From Allolucifera butyrica (GTDB lineage: Bacteria > Bacillota > Negativicutes > Sporomusales > UPPP01), in the NCBI RefSeq assembly GCF_900476375.1, contig NZ_UPPP01000116.1:124001-188000 (forward strand): a stretch of 64,000 bases of DNA, given 5' to 3'. Positions 31,740 through 42,000 of the stretch are shown piece by piece. Positions within the stretch are counted from its first letter, which is position 1; the number at the start of each line of letters is the position of its first letter. The notes under the pieces were generated by a model. The model did no database searches. It was not told the origin of the DNA and was given only the letters and a program-made list of their open reading frames with translations. The position numbers were made by a program, and so were the translations under genes.

Positions 31740-32177
31740 ATGAAAACTCTTTTCATCGTCAGCGGGCACGGCCGATTTGCCACGGCCCTGCAGAGCAGTA
31801 TTGAACTGATCGCCGGTCCGGTCCAGGATATCTATTTTGTCGATTTTACCGCCGCCGACACGGAGGAAACTTTGAAGGAGAAATTCAGCCGGATTGTTCA
31901 GGCGAATCAGGCCGGCAGTGTACTATTCATCACGGATCTTTTAGGCGGGACGCCCTTTAAGGTGGCGGCGGCGCTGGCCGTCGGCCGGCAAGGCCGGGAA
32001 GTCGTGACCGGGGTCAATGTCGGTTCAATGATCGAAGCAATATTGCAGCGGGAAACCCTGCCGGTGGAGCAACTGGCGGCAGAGATGGTAGCGGTGAGCC
32101 GGAAAACAACCCAGCATTTCCGCCCGGCCGCCGGACGGCCGGGCCAGACTCCGGCGGAAAGAGGCCAGGGCATTTGA
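31740..32177 (+). CDS. agaF: PTS mannose-family EIIA (AgaF-like)
   Basis: The 145-residue cytosolic protein carries the phospho-histidine H10 in IVSGHGRFA and the FITDLLGGTPFKVA loop (about 63-76) of mannose-family IIA domains. It accepts phosphate from HPr and passes it to the IIB subunit. The last 20 or so residues, PAAGRPGQTPAERGQGI, are Pro/Gly-rich and not conserved in the family as I know it. It follows IID by one base and is the last gene before the operon terminator. Confidence 0.88.
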   Translation: MKTLFIVSGHGRFATALQSSIELIAGPVQDIYFVDFTAADTEETLKEKFSRIVQANQAGSVLFITDLLGGTPFKVAAALAVGRQGREVVTGVNVGSMIEAILQRETLPVEQLAAEMVAVSRKTTQHFRPAAGRPGQTPAERGQGI

Positions 32178-32206
32178 GCCGCTTCACGGCGGCAGCACAG
32201 GCAAGG

Positions 32207-32238
32207 AAACCCCACACTTTTTATGGTGTGGGGTTTTC
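32207..32238 (+). terminator. Terminator of the aga operon
   Basis: AAACCCCACAC and GTGTGGGGTTTT pair around a TTTTTATG loop. Confidence 0.8.
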
Positions 32239-32257
32239 ACTTTGATCGAGGGATTTG

Positions 32258-32326
32258 TTAATAAAGTTTTAATCGTTGTTAAAATTTGTTAATAAACCAA
32301 AATGGCATAGCCATTTGTGCTAGAAT
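32258..32326 (+). promoter_or_regulatory. Pho-box-like repeats and promoter of the ugp operon
   Basis: Four direct repeats TTAATA, TTAATC, TTAAAA, TTAATA start at 32258, 32269, 32279 and 32289 (steps 11, 10, 10). This resembles the PhoP boxes of Gram-positive bacteria (TTAACA-like, about 11 apart). A -10 TAGAAT with upstream TG lies at 32321-32326 with no good -35, as expected for an activated promoter. ugp genes are often Pho-controlled. Confidence 0.55.
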
Positions 32327-32361
32327 CAAGTCGAATAACCGCTTTCTAAGAGGTGTTGCCA

Positions 32362-33264
32362 TTGAATCCAGCGTGGACAGGAATGCGGCGGCTGGATAGC
32401 CGCCGGTTAGCACATGCTTTGCTTTATTTAGCGCCGTCAATCCTGATTTTTATAACTTTCGTGTTTTATCCTCTGGTTAAAACGTTTTGGCTCAGCCTGC
32501 ACCAGGCCGACATGATGGGAGTCCCCAAAACCTTTGTTGGCGGACAGCAATATGTTGCCTTGTTTGCCGTTGACAAGTTCGGGCGTAATATCCTTTTGAC
32601 CTTATTGTTTGCCGTCTACACCGTTATTCCCGGTATGATCATTGGGCTGTATCTGGCGTATATCGCCAACTGGCGATTGAAAGGAATTGCCTTTTTCCGT
32701 ACCGTATTTGCCTCTCCTCTGGTTATCGCAGTGGCTTCGGCCTCGATGATTTGGATGATGTTGTACAATCCTAGCGCCGGAGTGCTCAATTACCTGTTGT
32801 CATTGGCGGGGGTGCCGCCGGCCCGGTGGCTGGTCGACCCTAATCTGGCGCTTTTTTCGCTGGCTATTGTCGCAGTATGGCGCAGTCTGGGATTTAATAC
32901 CATCATTTTATTGAGCGGACTGAAGTCCATTCCCGACAGTTTGTACGAGAGCGGCCGCATTGACGGCGCCGGGGCATGGCATTTATTTAGGGATATTACT
33001 CTTCCCCTGTTGTCGCCCACCTTGTTTTTCGTGTTTGTCGTATCAATGATTAACGCGATGCAAGTGTTTGGCGAAATCAACATTTTGACCCTGGGAGGAC
33101 CGGTGGGAGCTACCAATGTGATGGTATATTCCATCTACCGGGAAGCATTTTTTAATTTCAATTATGGCCTGGCCAGCGCCCAGGCGATTGTCTTGTTTTT
33201 GATCATTTTTGCCTTAACGCTGCTGCAATTTTGGCTGCTGGAAAGGAAGGTCTTTTATCGATGA
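32362..33264 (+). CDS. ugpA: UgpA-like ABC permease
   Basis: The protein is a MalF/UgpA-type inner-membrane subunit with six helices and the EAA loop ESGRIDGAGAWHLFRDITLP near residue 198. FLAP-like start LLYLAPSILIFITFVFYPL. An upstream GTG (32353) is in frame, but the AGAGG site fits TTG 32362. With the gene behind it (ATGA overlap) it forms the channel for the substrate bound by the 34146 lipoprotein. Sequence features of the binding protein and ATPase suggest sn-glycerol 3-phosphate or its diesters, though a sugar is possible. Confidence 0.85.
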   Translation: MNPAWTGMRRLDSRRLAHALLYLAPSILIFITFVFYPLVKTFWLSLHQADMMGVPKTFVGGQQYVALFAVDKFGRNILLTLLFAVYTVIPGMIIGLYLAYIANWRLKGIAFFRTVFASPLVIAVASASMIWMMLYNPSAGVLNYLLSLAGVPPARWLVDPNLALFSLAIVAVWRSLGFNTIILLSGLKSIPDSLYESGRIDGAGAWHLFRDITLPLLSPTLFFVFVVSMINAMQVFGEINILTLGGPVGATNVMVYSIYREAFFNFNYGLASAQAIVLFLIIFALTLLQFWLLERKVFYR

Positions 33265-34082
33265 AAAAACGGCTTATCACGGGACTGCAATATGCCGTAT
33301 TAAGCATAACCGCGTTAATATTGCTGTTCCCGCTTTGGTACGCTTTGGCGGTCAGTCTGGAAACCGCCGCCGAAACCATGGCTTATCCACCCCGGTTTAT
33401 TCCCGGCGGGCTGTATTGGGAAGCGTACCGGCAAGCCCTGGCTACCGCGCCGGTTTTGCGGTTTATTGCCAACAGTTTTTTGGTATCCGGTATAGTGACG
33501 GCCGGACAATTGGTTACGGCCAGCCTGGCGGCTTATGCCTTTACTTTCATGCGGTTTCCGGGCCGGCAGGTTCTTTTTTATGGGTTTCTGGCGACCATGA
33601 TGATTCCCTGGGAAGCCACGATTATTCCTAATTACTTTACGATTAAAAATCTCAACTGGCTGGATACTTTTCAGGGGTTAGCCGCCCCGTTTTTGGCCAC
33701 TGCGTTCGGGACGTTTCTCCTGCGGCAATCGTTCATGACGCTGCCCCAGGCGCTAAACGACGCCGCCCGTATCGACGGCTGCGGCCATTTCCGGTTTTTT
33801 GCCACCATGGTGCTGCCGTTGTCCCGCCCGGCGCTGGCGACGCTGGCGGTCTATGCTTTTCTTACCACTTACAACCAATACTTGTGGCCGCTGTTAGTTA
33901 CCAATACCGATTCAATGCGGACGGTACAGATCGGGTTGGCTATGCTGCAATGGGACCAGTCGCTTTCCTGGAACAGTATGATGGCGGGGGTTATCCTGGT
34001 ATCGCTGCCGACGGCGATTTTGCTGATTGCCGGACAGAAGCAGCTGGTGAGGGGGTTAACCGCCGGCGCAGTAAAAGGCTGA
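33261..34082 (+). CDS. ugpE: UgpE-like ABC permease
   Basis: The 273-residue MalG/UgpE-type subunit has six helices, and the EAA loop NDAARIDGCGHFRFFATMVLP around residues 171-191. Its ATG overlaps the upstream stop codon, so the two are translated together in the usual one-to-one ratio. PPRFIPGG near residue 45 is typical of the family. Together with the 32362 protein it makes the transmembrane pore; the ATPase binds both EAA loops. Confidence 0.86.
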   Translation: MKKRLITGLQYAVLSITALILLFPLWYALAVSLETAAETMAYPPRFIPGGLYWEAYRQALATAPVLRFIANSFLVSGIVTAGQLVTASLAAYAFTFMRFPGRQVLFYGFLATMMIPWEATIIPNYFTIKNLNWLDTFQGLAAPFLATAFGTFLLRQSFMTLPQALNDAARIDGCGHFRFFATMVLPLSRPALATLAVYAFLTTYNQYLWPLLVTNTDSMRTVQIGLAMLQWDQSLSWNSMMAGVILVSLPTAILLIAGQKQLVRGLTAGAVKG

Positions 34083-34145
34083 CCGGTCTTGGGAAACCCA
34101 TAGAGAGTTGAAAAATCTAAATCATTTAAAGTGGAGGTAGTTGCT

Positions 34146-35489
34146 ATGAAGGGTAGAAAAATGATAGCGGCCGCTTTGCTGGCCGTCCTGGTGGCGGTTC
34201 TGTCGGCTTGCGGCGGTCCGCAGCAGCAGGCCCAGGGCGGCCAGCAGCCGGTGAAAGTGGTATTCTGGTATTCCGTAGGCGGCAAAGTAGCGGAAGCGAC
34301 CAAAGCTCTTGTTGACCAATTTAATAAGACCCACCCCGGTATTCAGGTCGAAGCCGTTTTCCAGGGGTCCTATGACGACGCCCTGAACAAGTTGAAGCAG
34401 TCCATCCGGTCTAACGCCACACCGAACGTTATGCAAGTCTATGATATCGGTACCCGCTTCATGATTGACAGCAAAGCGATTGTACCGGTGCAGAAATGGA
34501 TCGATGCCGATAAGCTGGACACTTCATCCTTTGAGCCAAACATTTTGGCGTATTATACGGTGGATAACAAATTGTATTCCATGCCGTTCAATACTTCGAC
34601 GCCGATTCTGTATTATAACAAGGACATGTTTAAGGCGGCCGGGCTGGATCCGGAAAAACCGCCCCGTACTTTTGAAGAGGTGGCGGCGTCGGCGAAAAAG
34701 CTGACCGTGCGAGATGACTCCGGCAAGGTAACCCGTCCTGGGCTTACCCTGGCAATTTATGGCTGGTTCTTTGAACAGTTTATGGCCGAAGAAAACGCGC
34801 TGTACGCGAACCAGAGCAATGGAAGGGACGGCGCAGCGACTGCGGTTGCTTATGACAATGCCCAGGGAGAGAAAATCCTGAACTGGTGGAACGATATGGT
34901 GAAAGATGGAGTTTGTGAGAATATTGGACGTAAGACTTCGGACAGCCAGAAAGCGTTCATCGCCGGACAGACCGCGATGACGATCGACTCTACCGGGGTT
35001 CTGCCCGACATCATGGACGGGATAAACGGCAAATTTCAGGTTGGGACCGCGTTCATGCCCCGTCCGGCCGGTTCCGACGGCGGCGTGATCATCGGCGGCG
35101 GCTCGCTGTGGCTGATGGGCAATCACAGTGCGGCGGAAGAAAAGGCGGCCTGGGAATTTATTAAATTCATGACCGCTCCGGAACAACAGGCCTATTGGCA
35201 TATTCATACGGGGTATTTTCCGATTACGAAGTTAGCTTACAACGAAGAAAACCTAAAACAATTCCATCAAAAATATCCGCAATTTAAGGTTGCCATTGAT
35301 CAGTTGCACAGTTCGCCCATTACCCGGGCTACGCAAGGGGCGTTATTGGGCGTGTTTACCCAAGGCCGCCAGGAAATTGAAACGGCAATCGAACAGGTGC
35401 TGAACGGGCAGGCCACAGCGGCGGAGGCCCTGAAAAAAGCGGCGGCAAGGGTCAATGAGGCCATTGCTCGCTACAATCAGACTAAGTAA
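34146..35489 (+). CDS. ugpB: UgpB-like substrate-binding lipoprotein
   Basis: The 447-residue protein has a lipoprotein signal with the lipobox LSAC (C22 becomes lipidated), then a bacterial family 1 solute-binding fold: VVFWYSVGGKVAEA, FQGSYDDALNKLKQSI, QVYDIGTRFM, GGGSLWLMGNHS and PEQQAYWHIHTGYFPI. The last motif and the GSYDEALN-type motif are close to UgpB, so glycerol 3-phosphate or glycerophosphodiesters are expected. A lipid anchor is unusual for Gram-negative UgpB but normal in Firmicutes. GTGGAGG precedes ATG 34146; an in-frame ATG at 34131 is less well placed. Confidence 0.85.
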   Translation: MKGRKMIAAALLAVLVAVLSACGGPQQQAQGGQQPVKVVFWYSVGGKVAEATKALVDQFNKTHPGIQVEAVFQGSYDDALNKLKQSIRSNATPNVMQVYDIGTRFMIDSKAIVPVQKWIDADKLDTSSFEPNILAYYTVDNKLYSMPFNTSTPILYYNKDMFKAAGLDPEKPPRTFEEVAASAKKLTVRDDSGKVTRPGLTLAIYGWFFEQFMAEENALYANQSNGRDGAATAVAYDNAQGEKILNWWNDMVKDGVCENIGRKTSDSQKAFIAGQTAMTIDSTGVLPDIMDGINGKFQVGTAFMPRPAGSDGGVIIGGGSLWLMGNHSAAEEKAAWEFIKFMTAPEQQAYWHIHTGYFPITKLAYNEENLKQFHQKYPQFKVAIDQLHSSPITRATQGALLGVFTQGRQEIETAIEQVLNGQATAAEALKKAAARVNEAIARYNQTK

Positions 35490-35513
35490 AAAGGTGCAAA
35501 GCAGAGGGTTTTT

Positions 35514-36653
35514 ATGGCTACTGTAACATTACAGAATATCAGCAAGCAGTTTGCCAACCATACGGCGGTGGCAACCATGAATTTGACAATTGCCGACGGT
35601 GAATTTCTGGTTTTGGTCGGCCCTTCCGGCTGCGGCAAGACCACCACGCTCAGAATGATAGCCGGACTGGAGACGCCTTCTTCAGGGAATCTTTTTATCG
35701 GCGAGACCGATGTCACCCATAGGGAACCCAAAGACCGGGATATTGCCATGGTATTTCAAAATTACGCCTTATATCCGCATATGACGGTGCGGGCGAATCT
35801 GGCTTATAGCCTGCGCCTGCGCCGCCGGCCCCGGGAGGAGATTGCGCGGCGAATTGAAGAAACGGCGGCCATGCTCGAGATTACCGCTCTCCTGGACCGG
35901 TATCCCCGGCAGCTTTCCGGCGGGCAGCAGCAGCGGGCGGCGCTGGGACGGGCGATTGTACGCCAGCCCCAGGTCTTTCTCATGGATGAGCCGCTCAGCA
36001 ATCTGGATGCCAGACTGCGGGCGGCTACCCGGGCGGAATTGATTCAATTGCATCAACGTTTAAAGACGACCATTGTGTATGTTACTCACGATCAGGTGGA
36101 AGCCATGACCATGGGGAGCCGCATCGTGGTTATGAATGACGGAGTGGTGCAGCAGGTGGGCGCGCCGCTGGAAATTTACCGGCGGCCGGCGAACCGCTTT
36201 GTCGCCTCCTTCATTGGTTCACCGCCCATGCAGTTTCTGCAGGGGACGGTGAACCAAACGGGAGAGCAAGTAAGTTTTACCGGTAGAGGATTCCGGCTTA
36301 AGCTAAGTAGCGCAGCACCGGAGCCGGTTTTGGCCGGGGAGATGATTTTGGGGATCCGGCCGGAGCACTTGGTTTGGGAACCGGCCGGGCAGGAAGACGG
36401 AACGGGGATTCCCTGCGTAGTGGCGGTTGTCGAAAATATCGGCTCCGAAGCCTTGATTCATACCACAACGGCAGGCGGCGAAGGGTTGATTATAAAAATG
36501 ATTAACCCGGAACGAACGCCGCTGCCGGGCGAGAATTTGACGGTTAAACCCGGACCGGGCAGTATCTATTTATTTACGGTGCCGGACGGGGTTTGCCAGG
36601 CAGTGCTGCCGGCATCGGCGGACCCGGACCGGACATATAGCTTGAATGTATAA
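35514..36653 (+). CDS. ugpC: UgpC/MalK-type ABC ATPase
   Basis: The 379-residue ATPase has Walker A GPSGCGKTTT (36-45), Q-loop FQNYALYPHM, signature LSGGQQQRAALGRA, Walker B VFLMDEPLSNLDA and the H-loop YVTHDQVEAM, then a C-terminal OB-type regulatory domain (about 235-379) as in MalK/UgpC. It powers uptake through the two permeases and is last in the operon, behind the binding-protein gene. The gene order is A-E-B-C, not the E. coli B-A-E-C order. A terminator follows within a few bases. Confidence 0.88.
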   Translation: MATVTLQNISKQFANHTAVATMNLTIADGEFLVLVGPSGCGKTTTLRMIAGLETPSSGNLFIGETDVTHREPKDRDIAMVFQNYALYPHMTVRANLAYSLRLRRRPREEIARRIEETAAMLEITALLDRYPRQLSGGQQQRAALGRAIVRQPQVFLMDEPLSNLDARLRAATRAELIQLHQRLKTTIVYVTHDQVEAMTMGSRIVVMNDGVVQQVGAPLEIYRRPANRFVASFIGSPPMQFLQGTVNQTGEQVSFTGRGFRLKLSSAAPEPVLAGEMILGIRPEHLVWEPAGQEDGTGIPCVVAVVENIGSEALIHTTTAGGEGLIIKMINPERTPLPGENLTVKPGPGSIYLFTVPDGVCQAVLPASADPDRTYSLNV

Positions 36654-36655
36654 AG

Positions 36656-36688
36656 AAAAACGACTGCACGGGTGCAGTCGTTTTTTTT
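36656..36688 (+). terminator. Terminator of the ugp operon
   Basis: CGACTGCA and TGCAGTCG with flanking A and T runs (AAAAA before, TTTTTTTT after) make a strong bidirectional-looking hairpin. Confidence 0.85.
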
Positions 36689-36801
36689 ACCACTTAACCT
36701 CCGCTTATGACAAGACGATCCGTCTGCCTGGATTGGCGTCCAAAATGATTTCCAGATGGTTTTTTGCGCCCTGGGCCCTGCGCCGCGAGCCGAAAGGCCC
36801 G

Positions 36802-37689
36802 TCAGCGGTCTTTTTTAGGCCGGGGAACGGTTTTGATAAAGTGACGCACGGCCGGAATTCCGGAAAAGGCGCTGGCGATCCCCAGGGCCAGCAACACCTG
36901 ACCTAAGACCGCCTCCAGGCTTACCAGGAGTTTGGATAGGCCGCTTTGCGGCGCGATATCACCATACCCCAGCGTTGTAATGGTGGTAGTGCTGAAATAG
37001 ACACAGTCGGTGTAAACACTTAGTTTGTTTCCGCCCAGATAATGAATCACCTGTGGGGGACGATAATTAAGAGCCTTGAAAATAAAGGCTACCGGCACCG
37101 GATCGGGAACCTGACGATAGGAGTCGGGCATCCAAAGCTGCACCGCATCTTTGGTATCCACTCCCGACCAGAAGCGGTCGTGAAAACCGGAAAAGGAGCT
37201 GAAGTCCCGCACTCGCATTTCTTTTTCGATCATTAAATTTTTTAGCTCCTGGTTTTGGGAGATTTCATAGTAGATCCGGTATTTGTATAGGGAGTCCAAA
37301 AAATCTGTGACATAGGTAATTAAATAGTAGGTATTGGCAAAGGCAACAATCATATAAACATAGGTGACTAAAATCAGAATGATTTTCCGTTTTCCCTGAT
37401 GATTGCGGGCCATTATATACCGTACTAATCCCCAGACACCGTAAAAGGCCATGAGGCAGCTTGCCAGCAAGATAGCCAGAATGAAGAAGATACTTAATTG
37501 CGTATATACGGATAGGGGCAGGTTGGCAGCCTTATGAAACAGCACACGGGGGATGTCCTTTCTAACAATTTCGGCTGTTAAATCAGGGAAATAATAAGAT
37601 ACGACAACAGACGTACTGGTAATCAACACCGGCTTGGCGAGATAATTGTTCCGAATGAGCCTTAAAAATACATTGATAAATTGATTCAA
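36802..37689 (-). CDS. Potassium channel family protein
   Basis: The 295-residue membrane protein has an N-terminal helix, two more (FFILAILLASCLMAFYGVW and ILILVTYVYMIVAFANTYYL), a long outer loop and a C-terminal pore unit: re-entrant helix and selectivity filter TTITTLGYGD (about 235-245) followed by the last helix VLGQVLLALGIASAF. TLGYGD is the potassium filter. No RCK/TrkA domain or voltage sensor is attached. The start is TTG. It is a single gene convergent with the ugp operon. The large extracytoplasmic insert between helix 3 and the pore is unusual and might gate the channel. Confidence 0.8.
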   Translation of the reverse strand: MNQFINVFLRLIRNNYLAKPVLITSTSVVVSYYFPDLTAEIVRKDIPRVLFHKAANLPLSVYTQLSIFFILAILLASCLMAFYGVWGLVRYIMARNHQGKRKIILILVTYVYMIVAFANTYYLITYVTDFLDSLYKYRIYYEISQNQELKNLMIEKEMRVRDFSSFSGFHDRFWSGVDTKDAVQLWMPDSYRQVPDPVPVAFIFKALNYRPPQVIHYLGGNKLSVYTDCVYFSTTTITTLGYGDIAPQSGLSKLLVSLEAVLGQVLLALGIASAFSGIPAVRHFIKTVPRPKKDR

Positions 37690-37911
37690 AATGGATTCGT
37701 CACCGCCTATAAGTAGAAATACCCTATTTCTTTTTCTATTCTAAATAGGTGCTTTGGAATTTGTCAAATAGCAGGGCCATTTAAAAATTAAAATTGCGGC
37801 CGGATTGACGGCTAACATGATTAGCTTTAGAATTATTATTGTTAGTTTTATTGACAGAAAAAAGGGTGAGGGGAATCGCACAATTGTGTCAGAGAAAGGC
37901 GTGTTCTAGTT

Positions 37912-39051
37912 ATGGCGAATTGTCTTAAAAAGGGTATTATTTTTTTGGTATTCCCGTTAATCGCAGCAGTCATTGCAGCGGGATGCGGCCGAACTCAATC
38001 TGCGGCTCCCGCTGCCGTATCCGTGTCGGCGGGACAGGCCCGGACGCAGGATATGCCGGTTCAGGTCGAGACCGTAGGAAACGTGGAAGCGTACAATTCG
38101 GCGGTAATTATGCCGCAGGTTACCGGAACAGTGCAGAGTGTTCATTTCCAGGAGGGACAGAACGTAAAGGCCGGAGACCTGCTGGTTACGATTGATCCGC
38201 ATCCCTTCGAACAAAAGCTGGCGCAAGCGCAGGCGCAATTGGCGCATGATTCGGAACAGGCTGCGTTTGCGGCTTCTTCCGCCAATCGCTCTTCCGAGCT
38301 ATTCCGCCAGGGCGCTGTTTCGCGGCAGGACTTTGAACAATCGACCACTTCTTCGGCTGCCCAGACCGCCACCGTACGGCAGTCCCAGGCGGCGGCGGAA
38401 AGCGCCCGCATTGATCTTAACAATTGTTCAATCCGCGCACCGATTGACGGACGGACCGGGGCGGTGCTTGCCAACACCGGATCATTGGCTACGGCGAATC
38501 AGACCCAGTTAGTGGTCATCAATCAGATTCAACCTATTTACGTCAATTTTACCGTTCCCGAGCGTTATCTCGCGGCAGTCCGCGCCGCTCAGGCGCAGGG
38601 ACCGCTCAAAGTAATCGCCAGTATCCCCGAACAGGGGCTGAACATTACCGACGGTATTCTGACCTTTATCAATAATACCGTTGATCCGTCAACGGGCGTG
38701 ATTCAAATGAAGGCTCGCTTTCCCAATGTGAAACGGGAACTATGGCCCGGGCAGTTTGTCCGGATTACCCTTGTGATGGGGGTGCAGCCGCAGGCGGTGG
38801 TGGTACCGGTTGAGGCGGTTAATATGGGACAGTCCGGTCAGTATGTATTCGTCGTGAATAACGATAAGACCGTTGCCTTGCGTCCGGTGGAAGAAGACCG
38901 GGTTATCGGCAATTTGGCAGTCATTTCGAAGGGATTGACCGGCGGCGAAACGGTGGTGACCGACGGTCAGGTTAATCTCCGGGATGGTTCCCGGGTTGCC
39001 GTCCAAAGCGCCGATAATCAGGCCGGCAGTCAGGGCGGTGAAACGCAGTGA
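37912..39051 (+). CDS. RND efflux adaptor (membrane fusion lipoprotein)
   Basis: The 379-residue protein has a lipoprotein signal (C25 in IAAGC) and the MdtA/AcrA layout: lipoyl-like halves (VEAYNSAVIMPQVTGTVQSV with EGQNVKAGDLLVTIDP, and later SIRAPIDGRTGAVLANTGSL) around a coiled-coil hairpin (about 95-160), then beta-barrel and membrane-proximal domains. It links the RND pump to an outer-membrane channel. The next gene starts inside its stop codon (GTGA). No TolC-like gene is in the window, so the channel must be encoded elsewhere. Confidence 0.88.
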   Translation: MANCLKKGIIFLVFPLIAAVIAAGCGRTQSAAPAAVSVSAGQARTQDMPVQVETVGNVEAYNSAVIMPQVTGTVQSVHFQEGQNVKAGDLLVTIDPHPFEQKLAQAQAQLAHDSEQAAFAASSANRSSELFRQGAVSRQDFEQSTTSSAAQTATVRQSQAAAESARIDLNNCSIRAPIDGRTGAVLANTGSLATANQTQLVVINQIQPIYVNFTVPERYLAAVRAAQAQGPLKVIASIPEQGLNITDGILTFINNTVDPSTGVIQMKARFPNVKRELWPGQFVRITLVMGVQPQAVVVPVEAVNMGQSGQYVFVVNNDKTVALRPVEEDRVIGNLAVISKGLTGGETVVTDGQVNLRDGSRVAVQSADNQAGSQGGETQ

Positions 39052-42000
39052 ACATCTCCGCCATTTGGATCCGCCGGCCCGTAATGACCATTTTGATTGT
39101 TGTCAGTCTGCTGTTTTTCGGTGTTGTCAGTTATCGCCAGCTGCCGGTTGATTTCCTGCCGAATGTTGACTATCCAACGATTCAGGTCAAAGCTTCCCTG
39201 CCGGGAGCAAGTCCGGAAACCATGGCTTCCTCAGTGGCGCTGCCGCTGGAAAAGCAGTTTTCCACTATTGACGGCGTGGATTCAATGTCTTCGTCTAATA
39301 CAACCGGATCTACCACAATTACCATTACTTTTTCTCTAAGCCGCAACATTGATTCCGCGGCCCAGGATGTTAGCAGCGCGATCTCAGCGGCGCAAAAACG
39401 GCTGCCGGCCAATATGCCCAGTCCTCCCTCCTATGTTAAGACCAATCCCGCCGAGCAGCCCATCATGTACTACGTCTTTACCTCAAAGACTATGACCATG
39501 CCGCAGGTGCAGGATTATGTCGAGACGTCGGTGCTGCCGGCGCTGTCCTCGGTTGAGGGCGTGTCGCAAGCTCAGATTTTTGGTTCCCAGCGCTATGCGG
39601 TGCGGCTGCGGATGGATCCTGACCGTATGGCGGCGCGGAATGTCGGCATCGACGAGGTGACAACGGCCCTGGAGAAGGGAAATGTCAATCTGCCGGGCGG
39701 AACTCTCAGCGGACCTTCTATTGCCTATAGCGTGGATTCTACCGGTCAGCTGATGAAAGCGACAGATTATAATAAGCTGGTAGTGTCCTACCGGAATGGC
39801 AATCCGATCCGCATTCAGGATATCGGCCAGGCGACGGATAGTACGGAAAACGAGTTTATGCACCGCTCACTCATTACGTCAAAAGGCCGGAGCGACGGAG
39901 TGTTCGTCGCCATCAGCAAACAGCCGGGGGCAAACGCTGTCCAAATTGCCAAGGATGTGCGGAATAAAATGGCAATGGTGCAGGGAGCCATTCCTAAAGG
40001 AATCAATGTTACGCTGCTTTACGACAGGTCCCAATTTATTCAGGCGTCGGTAAAAGATGTCCAGCTTACTCTTTTGTTGACCATTTTTCTGGTCATTGCT
40101 GTGGTTTTCACCTTTCTTGGCAGTTTGCGCGCCACACTGATTCCAGGCATTACTGTGCCCCTCTCGCTCGTGGGGACGTTTGCCGTAATGAAGCTGGCGG
40201 GTTTTAGCCTGAATAACATATCGCTTATGTCGCTTACCCTCGCGGCAGGGTTTGTGGTCGACGACGCCGTTGTGGTGATGGAAAATATTGTGCGGCGGGT
40301 CGAGGCGGGTGAAACCCCGCGGGAGGCCGCTTTTGCCGGTTCAAGGGAAATTGGCTTTACTGTATTGTCGATGACCTTGTCTTTGGTAGTCGTTTTTGTC
40401 CCTATTTTATTTATGAGCGGCATAGTGGGCCGTCTGTTCAATGAATTCGCCGTGAGCATCACGGCGGCTATCCTGCTTTCCGGTTTTATTTCGCTGACGC
40501 TAACCCCGATGATGTGCGCCTATATTCTCAAACACAGGAACGGGAAAACCCAGGCCGGCCGGTTTGTGCGGGTTTCAGAACGGGTATTTGAACGGGCGAT
40601 ACGCTTTTATGGACGGACCTTGGCGCTGTCCCTGGCTCATCCCCGGAAAGTCCTGGCTTTTACCTTGAGTGTCTTCCTTTTGGCCGGTTTTTTGTTTACG
40701 CGGATTGATAAAGGCTTTATTCCCAGCCAGGATATGGATATGTTTATTATCCGGACACAGGGCAACGACCGGTCTTCTTTCGATTATCTGGCCAGCCACC
40801 AACGGGAATTGGACCGGATTATTGCCAAAGAGCCGGATATAAAGGGGGCCTTGTCCGTTGTCGGCACGCCTACTTATAACAAAGGATTTATGTTCGTAAC
40901 GCTAAAGGACCGGGCGGAACGGAAAGAATCGGTGGACCAAATCATTGCCCGGTTACGGCCTGAAATCAATAGTATACCCGGACTGCGGGCCTTTCCCTAC
41001 AATCCCCCTCCCATCACCATTGGCAGCCGCCAGACCTTCGGCGTCGGTCAGTACACCCTTACCAGCCCTGACCTGAATCTTCTGGCGAAAGCGGCTGCGG
41101 CTATGGAGAACAGGATGCGGACCCTCCCGGGATTAACCGACGTGAATTCCAGCTTGGAATTGCGGACGCCGAAGATTATTCTCGATATTGACCGGGATAA
41201 GGCTTCCGCTCTGGGTTTGACGGCCGACCAGATTCAAGACGCGTTGTATTCTTCGTATGCCGACCGGTTAGTAACTACAATTTATACTCCCAGCAATGAG
41301 TATGATGTATATCTGGACCTTGGCAAAAGTTTTCAGTCGGATCCGTCCGTACTTAGCCGGCTTTATGTAAAAGCGGCTTCGGGTACGCTGGTTCCTCTTT
41401 CAACCATCACTAAGCAGCGCGAAGTTCTATCGTCGCTGTCTGTTAACCATAGCGGGCAATTGCCCGCAGCGACGATCACTTATAACCTCAAACCGGGTTA
41501 TGCCCTGGGGACGGCGGCGGATGAGATCCGGTCGGCGGCCCAAAAAATTCTTCCTGCCGGCGTTACCGGCTTTTTCGAAGGCAATACTTCGGCTTTCCAA
41601 AGCTCGTTCGCTAATATGGGATTTCTCCTGTTTGTCACTATCTTTATCATTTACGTCGTGCTGGGTATTCTGTACGAGAGTTTCATTCATCCGGTTACTA
41701 TTTTAACCGCGCTGCCCCTAGCCGGCGCCGGGGCGCTGATCTTTCTGATGCTGTTTCATATGGAGCTTGATATTTATTCTTATGTCGGCATTATTATGCT
41801 CGTCGGCATTGTCAAAAAGAACGGGATTATGATGATCGACTTTGCACTGGAACTGGCCAAAAAGAAAGGACTTTCATCCCGGGATTCCATTTATGAGGCT
41901 TGCCAGATCCGGTTCCGGCCAATTATGATGACGACAATGGCCGCCGTTTTTGGGACGCTTCCCATCGCCCTCGGATTTGGAACGGGCGGCGAGTCAAGGC

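Noticed and set aside
34524..35207. 227-codon minus-strand frame opposite the ugpB-like gene
   Set aside because: It is a shadow of a well-supported lipoprotein gene and has no family motif or ribosome site.
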